From Pelomicrobium sp036803785 (GTDB lineage: Bacteria > Pseudomonadota > Gammaproteobacteria > Burkholderiales > UBA6910): a DNA stretch of 51,952 bases. Each line of letters opens with the position of its first letter. Position 1 is the first letter of the stretch. The position numbers and the translations under genes were made by a program. The notes below the pieces were generated by a model. That model saw nothing but the letters and a program-made list of their open reading frames with translations. It was not told the DNA's origin and did no database searches. Of the stretch, positions 45,855 through 51,952 are shown one piece after another. Where the stretch lies: contig NZ_DAIRTR010000003.1 of NCBI RefSeq assembly GCF_036803785.1, forward strand, positions 1 through 51,952. Direction: 5' to 3'.

Positions 45855-46094
45855 ATGGCCTGGGGGATGGCGCCTGCTTGGGCGGACGCCGGGGGCTGGG
45901 AGCACTTCGAGCGCATGCGCCGGGTCTCGGACTGTACCCCGAGATATGGGCTACAGCCGGACAGCGGAATGGAGAAAGCCGCCCGTGGGGTGAAAGGCCG
46001 GTCAGAGGCCGTGACCGCGATCCCGCTCGCTGCGCGCAAGACGGAGGGGATGGGGCAGCTTACCGACGCGCCGCCCGCCATGAGGGAGCGCTAA
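45855..46094 (+). CDS. Uncertain small exported protein, possibly start-damaged
   Basis: 79 codons from ATG 45855; a TTG lies just before. Read upstream, the same frame gives VKRKGFIITALMAWGMAPAW, an excellent signal peptide ending in ADA, but the first codon there is GTC and no ATG, GTG or TTG is available before a run without homology. The mature part has one Cys (RRVSDCTPRYG) and no family that I recognise. Either a non-standard start, a shorter protein without a full signal, or a gene that has lost its start codon. The rest of 45762-46253 holds nothing I can support. Confidence 0.3.
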   Translation: MAWGMAPAWADAGGWEHFERMRRVSDCTPRYGLQPDSGMEKAARGVKGRSEAVTAIPLAARKTEGMGQLTDAPPAMRER

Positions 46095-46253
46095 TCTTGG
46101 CATTTTGAGTGCAAGCTGGGCATGCCAGCTGCGGAAGCGCCTCTTCCGGCCCTGAGCCTTTGTTTCGGAGACATCGCGCAACTTCCCCCGTCTCGCCCGT
46201 TTGCCGCGGCCGGTTGCCGGTTCCTCGGGCGATGGGGGATAATCCGCCGGCTT

Positions 46254-46340
46254 GCCGGGATGGCGGAACTGGTAGACGCAGCGGACTCAAAATCCGCCGG
46301 TGGCGACACCGTAAGGGTTCGACTCCCTTTCCCGGCACCA
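46254..46340 (+). tRNA. tRNA-Leu (anticodon CAA)
   Basis: 87 bases including an encoded CCA. The acceptor stem GCCGGGA pairs with TCCCGGC. The anticodon arm is GCGGA-CTCAAAA-TCCGC, giving CAA. A long variable arm (GGTGGCGACACC) marks it as a class II tRNA, and the T arm is AGGGTTCGACTCCCT. It reads UUG codons. Its 3' side borders the decayed integrase, as expected for an integration target. Confidence 0.97.
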
Positions 46341-46599
46341 CAATATCTAAAATAATAACAATACGTTATAGCGCTCTTGTGATCATTTCATCGGAAAGCG
46401 AGCCTGTGGATAACTCCCGGTTTCCGGGAGGTCAGTGTCCCGTAATTGTCCCCGCAATTCCGTTCTGTTCTGCCCGTTTCCGTTCTTTCTGTCCCGTCAG
46501 TGTCCCGGCGCAACTTGCGCAGCCAAGCGATCCTTCATCGCCCATTTAGAAGTGGGCCTGCAACGCTTCCCCGCTGCCGGTTGGATTCCCCAGCCCAGT

Positions 46600-47110
46600 C
46601 AAGCTTGGCGCGCGTGGCGCGTCGAGGTGTGGCACAAAGGCGTTCGGCCACATTCGACACCAAGGCCAAGGCGGCTGCCCGGGCAGCGAGGATCGAAGCG
46701 GAGCTTGCCGCGCAAAGGAACGGGAGGATTCCGAACAAGACCTGCGGCGATTTGCTCGTGCGCCATCGCGACGAAGTGTCCGTGACGAAGCGCGGACAGC
46801 GCATGGAAGTCGTGCACATCGATCGGATGCTGCGGGGCTGCCCGATCGAAACGCCGCTTGTGCTGCCCGATCCAATCGTACGGGTAAAGCTTGCCGGTCT
46901 CGAGGCCTTTCCATTTCGCTGCCTGGCGTGAGCGCAGGCTCAGGCAGGTCTCACCGGCCACGGTGCTTCGGGAGTGGAATCTGATGAGCGTGGCGATCTA
47001 CCGGGCCGTGAAGGAATGGCGGTGACTGCCCGACAATCCCATGAAATGGGTCAAGCGCCCGAGCGCGCTACCCGGCGGCATGTTTTGCGGAAACTGAGCG
47101 AGGAAGCGTA
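46600..47110 (+). pseudogene. Remnant of a tyrosine-recombinase integrase next to tRNA-Leu
   Basis: Pieces of one integrase are spread over frames. WRVEVWHKGVR (about 46615-46650) is continued in another frame by SATFDTKAKAAARAARIEAE (46644 on) and NKTCGDLLVRHRDEVSVTKR. After a gap, a further frame gives WRERRLRQVSPATVLREWNL, AIYRAVKEWR, a TGA where Trp is expected, and LPDNPMKWVKRPSALP (up to about 47080). This is the N-terminal and core-binding part of a phage-type integrase. The catalytic domain is missing; the sequence runs into a glutaredoxin remnant on the other strand. At least two frameshifts and one stop are visible. It marks an old integration at the tRNA. Confidence 0.75.
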
Positions 47111-47412
47111 AGGCGGCGCCAAGGATGACATCGAGCCGCCGGCACAGCGCTTTGACCGGCAGCATCTGGGTGTTCCCGTAAGGGATGCCGGCCAGCCGCG
47201 CGACGTCCTGGAGGATCTGCCCATCCGCCCACTTCTCGCCCCGCGCGACGATCGGCACTTGCCGCAGCCCGAGACTGGCGAGCTCTTGCAGCGCCGATTC
47301 GTCCTCCAGCACGTTGCGCGAGGCGAAGGAAACGCCGTTACGTGTGAGAAACTCCTTCGTGCGTAGGCAGCTCGTGAGCCCGAGTGCCAGTAGACGCGTA
47401 TTATGGAGTCCG
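47095..47412 (-). pseudogene. Remnant of a glutaredoxin-like (NrdH/Grx) gene
   Basis: The minus strand reads RVYWHSG, then after a one-base loss LTSCLRTKEFLTRNGVSFAS, NVLEDESALQELASLGLRQV and PIVARGEKWADGQILQDVAR. Intact homologues begin VYWxxGCTSCLRTKEFL; here the first Cys codon has lost a base, which breaks the frame and the CxxC. After LAGI the tail (RRLDVILGAALRFLAQ) follows the extension that links to a DinB-like domain in longer homologues, then stops at the integrase junction. No start codon is recognisable. A glutaredoxin-domain gene truncated and frameshifted. Confidence 0.7.
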
Positions 47413-47515
47413 GCGCGGTCGTGGTGGAGATCAACCCAGCCGCAGATCCCCCGACCCTCGTGCCACCTGCTGCCTGCGGGGGCCGGCGGGTGCGGTGCTC
47501 CCGGCCAAAGCTCCC
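47400..47515 (+). pseudogene. C-terminal fragment of a sirtuin (NAD-dependent deacetylase)
   Basis: SGAVVVEINPAADP in one frame is followed in the next by RATCCLRGPAGAVLPAKA. Intact bacterial sirtuins end with GAxVVEINPEPTPLxxxADxxLRGPAGEVLPALV, so both pieces fit the last 40 residues with one frameshift between. The catalytic part is gone. The fragment is short, so the call depends on this C-terminal pattern only. Confidence 0.5.
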
Positions 47516-47570
47516 CATCCGGACGACGCGGCTCCGTGGCGATATGGACCCCGACGCGGCGCCGGCGAAG

Positions 47571-48060
47571 TCAAAAAGACCCAACCAGCGTGCCCAGTGT
47601 CACCACCACTACTAGGGCCAGCAGGGGCACGGCGACCGCTACGACAAAGATGTCTGCGTAGGCCTGACGGTGGGTCAGCTTGCAGAGGGCGAGCAGGGTG
47701 ATGACCGCACCGTTGTGGGACAAAGCGTCGAGCCCGCCGGTAGCAATGGCGGTGACCCGGTGCAGCAGCTCCGGCGCGATGCCGGTTGTTGATCACCAGG
47801 AGCACCAGAACCGAGAGAAAGAGGGCGCAAATGATGGACCAGACGCCAAGACAGCCTCTACCGTGGTGCCGCCGTACTGGGGCAGGGACAGGCAGCTCGT
47901 GTCCAGGGCCGGGATCACCACGGTGGAGCAAGCGGACAGCTACGGGGACAGGACCCGCAGGCGATGCGAACGGACCGCCCCGGAATTCCCGAAGGCCATG
48001 ACAGCGAAGGGCCGATCGAGTCGTCGACGGGGTAGATGTTGTGCATCGCCCCTCGACCAT
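47571..48060 (-). pseudogene. C-terminal remnant of a GntP-family permease
   Basis: The end of the minus-strand frame reads GIAPELLHRVTAIATGGLDA, LSHNGAVITLLALCKLTHRQ and AYADIFVVAVAVPLLALVVV before the stop at 47571. This is the conserved C-terminus of GntP (gluconate/citrate-type) permeases. Upstream, pieces appear in other frames (VIPALDTSCLPLPQYGGTT; LGVWSIICALFLSVLVLLVI) and no start is found before mgtA. At least two frameshifts. The transported acid cannot be told. Confidence 0.68.
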
Positions 48061-48063
48061 TTA

Positions 48064-50829
48064 CTACTGCCAGCCGTAGCGGCGCACGAAGAGACCTTTC
48101 ATAGCTTGGGTGAGGAGCATGTACCCAACGAGGATCATCGGCAAAAAAACGAAATAGAGGGGTGGCAGCGCCTGCAGCTTGAAATAGTGCGCGAGCGGCC
48201 CCATCGGCAGAAAGATACCGATCGCCATGATCGCGGCTGTCATTGCCAGCACTGGCGTCGCCGCCCGGCTCTGGACGAATGGAATTTTCGGCGTGCGAAT
48301 CATGTGCACGATCAGCGTTTGAGTGAGCAGGCCAACGACGAACCAGCCGGACTGGAATAGGGTCTGCGCCTCTGGCGTGTTGGCCCGAAACACGAACCAC
48401 ATCATGGCGTAGGTGGTGATGTCGAAGATCGAGCTGAGCGGCCCGAAAAACACCATGAAGCGGGCGATGTCCATCGGCTGCCATCGCTGCGGCTGCAATA
48501 ACAGCTCCTCGTCCACGGTATCGAAGGGAATGGCGATCTGCGAGATATCGTAGAGCAGGTTCTGCACCAGCAGATGTATTGGCAGCATGGGCAGAAAGGG
48601 CAGGAAGGCCGAAGCGACCAGCACCGAGAACACGTTGCCGAAGTTGGAGCTGGCCGTCATCTTGATGTACTTGAGCATATTGAGAAACGTGCGGCGTCCT
48701 TCTAGGACGCCTTGCTCGAGGACCATCAAGCTCTTTTCCAGCAGGATGATGTCCGCCGCCTCCTTGGCGATGTCCGCAGCGGTATCCACCGAGATGCCGA
48801 TATCGGCCGCGCGCAGCGCCGGCGCGTCGTTGATGCCGTCGCCCAAGAAGCCGACCACGTGTCCGTTGGCCCTGAGCCGGCCGACGATGCGCTCCTTGTG
48901 CACCGGGCTCAGCCTGGCAAACACGTTATGCGACTCGACCGCCTCGGTTAGAGCCGCATCGCTCATGCGCTCGATGTCGCTGCCCAGCAGCACGCCATTC
49001 GGCCGCAACCCGATCTCGCGGCAGATCTTGGCCGTGACGAGCTCGTTGTCGCCGGTCAGCACTTTCACGCAGACGCCGTGCTCGGCAAGCGCTCTCAGCG
49101 CCGCTCCGGCCGATTCCTTGGGCGGGTCGAGGAAAGCCACGTAGCCGATCAGCGTCAGATCGCCTTCGTCGGCGATGCCGTAAGCTTCCTGCGTTGGTGG
49201 TACCTCCTTCATCGCCACTGCTACCACGCGCAGGCCCTCTTCATTGAGGTTTGCCGTGACTTCGCGGATGCGCGCCAGCAACTCCGGGGTCAGCGCTTCC
49301 GTTTGCTCGCCGTGACGGACCCGTGTGCAGACGGCGAGTATTTCCTCGACGGCGCCCTTGCAGATGAGCTCGTGGTGATCCTCGCGCTCGCTGACTACTA
49401 CCGACATGCGGCGGCGATTGAAGTCAAATGGGATCTCATCGACCTTGCGGTAGTTCTTTGCTGGTTCCAGTGCACGATGGACTTCGGCATGTTCCAGGAC
49501 GGCCACGTCCAGCAGATTCCTCAAGCCCGTTTGGTAGTAGCTGTTGAGGTAGGCCATCGCCAGCACCTCGTCGGACTCGTTGCCCCAGGCGTCCACGTGC
49601 CGCGCTAGGAAAATCCTGTCCTGGGTAAGCGTGCCGGTCTTGTCGGTGCACAGCACGTCCATCGCGCCGAAGTTCTGGATGGCGTCCAGTCGCTTGACGA
49701 TGACTTTCTTCCGTGACAGGAACACCGCACCCTTGGCGAGCGTTGAGGTCACGATCATCGGCAGCATCTCGGGGGTTAAGCCCACGGCGATGGACAGCGC
49801 GAACAACACAGCCTCCATCCAGTCGCCCTTAGTGAAGCCGTTGATCAATAGCACCAGCGGGGCCATCACGAGCATGAAGCGAATGAGCAGCCAGCTCACC
49901 TGGTTCACGCCGGCTTGGAATGAGCTCTGGTTTTGCTGTGCAGCGGTCACCCGCCGGGCAAGCGCCCCAAAGTAGGTGGCGTTGCCGGTGGCGATGACCA
50001 GGGCCGTGGCCGAACCGGACACCACGTTGGTGCCCATAAACAGAATGTTGTCCAGTTCCAGCGGGTTAAGGGCCTTGACGTCGCGTCGGGTAGCAAGCTT
50101 CTCTACCGGCATCGACTCGCCGGTCATGGCGGCTTGCGCGACGAATAGATCTTTGGCGCTGAGCACGCGACAGTCGGCCGGAATCATGTCGCCCGCCGAC
50201 AGCTGAATCACGTCGCCCGGCACCAGCAGCTCGATCGGCATTTCCACCCGCCGGGTAGCTTTGGCGGGGATGGGCGTCTCAGTGTACTGCTCGAGGACTT
50301 GGGCGGATTCCTCGGGCACGTCGCGCCGAAGCACCGTGGCGGTGGTACTGACCATGGCCTTGAGCGCCTCGGCGGCCTTGTTGGCCTTGGTCTCCTGCCA
50401 GAAGCGCAGGAGGGTGGCAATCCCCACCATGGTGCTGATCACGACGGTCGCTTTCATGTCCTCGGTCAGGTAGGAAATGATCGCCAAGAGTGTCAGCAGC
50501 AGGTTGAAGGGATTGCGATAGGCCAGCCACAGGTGCAGCCACCACGGCAGCGGCCTTTCGTGCTCGACCTCATTGAGACCGATGCGCGCGCGGATCGTCT
50601 TGGCCTCGTGCTCGGTCAGGCCCTCTTCATGGCTGCCGAGCTGGGCGAGCAGCGCGCTGGGATCGGCGTTCGCGGCTGCCATCAGCCTGTCGCTGAGGGC
50701 TGGCGGTACCTCTCGGCTGACGGCCGTCTGCCGTAAGGACTCGAGCAGCGCCAGGCGGCGAAAATGGTGGGCAATGTGGCGGGCGCGCAAAAAGCTTGCA
50801 AAGAGCTCTTTCAAGAGTGTGAAGTTCAT
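48064..50829 (-). CDS. mgtA: Magnesium-translocating P-type ATPase (MgtA/MgtB type)
   Basis: 921 residues, full length and uninterrupted. P3B-type ATPase importing Mg2+ across the inner membrane. TGES (about 237) in the actuator domain, phosphorylation motif DKTGTLTQD (about 396), KGAVEEIL in the nucleotide domain, GDGINDAPALRAADIGISV (about 668) in the hinge, and ten hydrophobic segments. The N-terminal tail is long and basic, as in MgtA. ATG 50829 has GGAG 8 bases upstream. It is the only intact large gene in the decayed island and sits tail to tail with nothing functional. Codon quality and conservation suggest it is under selection. Confidence 0.92.
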   Translation of the reverse strand: MNFTLLKELFASFLRARHIAHHFRRLALLESLRQTAVSREVPPALSDRLMAAANADPSALLAQLGSHEEGLTEHEAKTIRARIGLNEVEHERPLPWWLHLWLAYRNPFNLLLTLLAIISYLTEDMKATVVISTMVGIATLLRFWQETKANKAAEALKAMVSTTATVLRRDVPEESAQVLEQYTETPIPAKATRRVEMPIELLVPGDVIQLSAGDMIPADCRVLSAKDLFVAQAAMTGESMPVEKLATRRDVKALNPLELDNILFMGTNVVSGSATALVIATGNATYFGALARRVTAAQQNQSSFQAGVNQVSWLLIRFMLVMAPLVLLINGFTKGDWMEAVLFALSIAVGLTPEMLPMIVTSTLAKGAVFLSRKKVIVKRLDAIQNFGAMDVLCTDKTGTLTQDRIFLARHVDAWGNESDEVLAMAYLNSYYQTGLRNLLDVAVLEHAEVHRALEPAKNYRKVDEIPFDFNRRRMSVVVSEREDHHELICKGAVEEILAVCTRVRHGEQTEALTPELLARIREVTANLNEEGLRVVAVAMKEVPPTQEAYGIADEGDLTLIGYVAFLDPPKESAGAALRALAEHGVCVKVLTGDNELVTAKICREIGLRPNGVLLGSDIERMSDAALTEAVESHNVFARLSPVHKERIVGRLRANGHVVGFLGDGINDAPALRAADIGISVDTAADIAKEAADIILLEKSLMVLEQGVLEGRRTFLNMLKYIKMTASSNFGNVFSVLVASAFLPFLPMLPIHLLVQNLLYDISQIAIPFDTVDEELLLQPQRWQPMDIARFMVFFGPLSSIFDITTYAMMWFVFRANTPEAQTLFQSGWFVVGLLTQTLIVHMIRTPKIPFVQSRAATPVLAMTAAIMAIGIFLPMGPLAHYFKLQALPPLYFVFLPMILVGYMLLTQAMKGLFVRRYGWQ

Positions 50830-51138
50830 TGGCGTTCTCCGGTACGGTGTGGCTCCTCACACTGCTGAAAGCATGATCGAGTGGAAGGTCAACGCTCAGA
50901 ATCTGGCATATGGCGCGCGTTGGGTCGGCAGCTTAGGCACCCGGGATCGTGATGGAGGCGCTATTGTAAAGACGTCGTGAGGCTAAGGCCATGCCGAAAC
51001 AGGCCGGTGCTGTGGGAGACGGACCGGCGGGGAGTCCGGTTACAGTGCTCGGTATTGGCACTCATAGGGGGATTGGGGGGCCTCCAGTGGATGAAGCCCA
51101 AGCAGGCTAGGGTCTGATCGAGAGCACTTACGACCTCG
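50830..51138. other. mgtA upstream region
   Basis: 309 bases without a gene. On the minus strand TTTACAAT at 50970-50963 could be a -10 with a weak -35 (TGGCCT) 17 bases before it, which would give a leader of about 130 bases. A small hairpin, GTGTG at 50848 and CACAC at 50859, lies 20-35 bases before the start. I cannot identify an M-box or mgtL-type leader by eye. Confidence 0.35.
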
Positions 51139-51899
51139 ATGCCGTCGCCGGAGACAAAATTATGGATCAGCGTCTACGACCTGCCCGAGGAGCACGTGCA
51201 GGCGCTGGTGCGGCGCTGGGAGACGGAGGGAAAGAGCGTCGGCACGATCGACAACAGGCTCCCCTGCCTCAGGGCGCTCTGCGCCTGGGCGGGGAAGAGG
51301 GAACTCTTCAAGGAAAGCCGCGCCTATCCCTCGCATCCCGGGCGCTTCCGGCGAGCTTGCCGAGCCGAGAAGAACAAGCGCTGGTAGGGTAACGGGGTCG
51401 ATGCGCTGGAGCAGATTGGGCGTGTTTCCCAGGCGGACCGGATCGTAGCGCTGCAGCTTGAGCTGCGGTAGGCCTTCGGGCTGCGGGTGGAAGAGGCTTT
51501 CCTGCTTCGCCCCACGCAGGCACTCGGCCAAGCGCTCGCGCGGAAGCAGGTGCGGGTGGGGCATGGCACCAAAGACGGGCGTCCCCAGAAGGTCTCCCTG
51601 GACGAGGTGGTGCAGCTTGAGATGCTCGCTCGCGCGGCGCGCCTGGCGGCATCAGCCGCCGGGACGATGATCCCGAGGAGCTACACCTTGGCGCGGTAGC
51701 GCAACCGCTTACTACTACGTGGTGCGCCGTTTCGGGATCGCAAGGACCGAGGGCTCGGGGTCGCAAGCCACGGGCTGCGCCACCTCTACCTTCCCTTTAG
51801 AGGGAGTTTGAGCAGATCGCGGGCCGTCCAGCCCCGGTCAAGGGTAGCGCGGGCCATGATCCTGGGCTGTGCGAGCTCGGGATGCGCACCGTGGTGGAG
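51139..51899 (+). pseudogene. Remnant of a second integrase (Integrase_1 type)
   Basis: The first 82 codons (from ATG 51139) read VYDLPEEHVQALVRRWETEG and NRLPCLRALCAWAGKRELF, the N-terminal domain of this family. After the stop at 51387 the same protein continues in other frames: GVDALEQIGRVSQADRIVAL, AFGLRVEEAFLLRPTQA, VGHGTKDGRPQKVSLDEVV, YYYVVRRFGIAR, GVASHGLRHLY (with the catalytic HxLRH) and FEQIAGRPAPVKGS up to about 51850. At least three frameshifts or stops. It is a different family from the integrase at 46600, so two separate elements have been here. The last 50 bases of the window hold nothing recognisable. Confidence 0.75.
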
Positions 51900-51952
51900 T
51901 GACCTTCCCCCGAAATTTCGTCTTCCAAGCCAGAGTAGATAGGATAGACGAA

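Noticed and set aside
46254..46340. A direct repeat of the tRNA-Leu 3' end as the far attachment site of the island
   Set aside because: I looked through 46341-51952 and saw no matching copy of the tRNA 3' segment.
50830..51138. M-box or leader-peptide riboswitch upstream of mgtA
   Set aside because: No M-box-like conserved blocks or proline-rich leader peptide could be picked out by eye; a covariance-model search would decide.

Overview
The window reads as the chromosome of a GC-rich Betaproteobacterium; the genus cannot be fixed from the sequence. The housekeeping stretch points there: nudJ-mnmA beside a divergent GST/purB pair, the queA-tgt-yajC-secD-secF run, and sodB are arranged as in that class, and the proteins read like betaproteobacterial family members. 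That is inference from gene content, not a phylogeny.

Region 1 (1-9015) is a taurine-degradation locus. The minus strand carries a MocR-type regulator (tauR), a putative two-subunit taurine dehydrogenase (tauX, tauY) and the start of sulfoacetaldehyde acetyltransferase (xsc, cut by the left edge). The plus strand carries an omega-amino acid:pyruvate aminotransferase (tpa), a small exported-looking protein, and the ABC importer tauABC. Both known oxidative routes from taurine to sulfoacetaldehyde therefore sit together.

Region 2 (9299-27137, minus strand) is an 18-kb glycogen/trehalose operon read in the order glgB, glgE, treS-mak, glgC, glgX, treZ, malQ-treY. Several junctions are 4-base ATGA overlaps. 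It encodes trehalose to glycogen (TreS, maltokinase, GlgE, GlgB) and glycogen back to trehalose (GlgX, MalQ, TreY, TreZ). Two genes are fusions. GlgC is present without a glycogen synthase.

Region 3 (27770-30442) is a compact, poorly understood module: two tandem DUF2173 proteins and an SCP2-domain protein, divergent from a sigma-54 activator. A near-consensus -24/-12 promoter and an array of GTTGC/GCAAC half-sites lie between them. It is the best candidate here for an undescribed regulated system.

Region 4 (30782-35034) is a mixed set: a glycogen-debranching-like glycosidase, a histone-deacetylase/AcuC-type deacylase, a 32-residue membrane microprotein next to a PuuD-like membrane protein, iron superoxide dismutase, and a Lys/Glu-only secreted peptide closed by a strong terminator.

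Region 5 (35095-45761) is core: nudJ, mnmA, a GST, purB, cnoX (trxA-TPR), dedA, secF, secD, yajC, tgt and queA.

Region 6 (46254-51952) is a tRNA-Leu(CAA) gene followed by an eroded island. Two unrelated integrase remnants flank broken pieces of a glutaredoxin-like gene, a sirtuin and a GntP permease. One large intact gene survives, an MgtA-type P-type ATPase.
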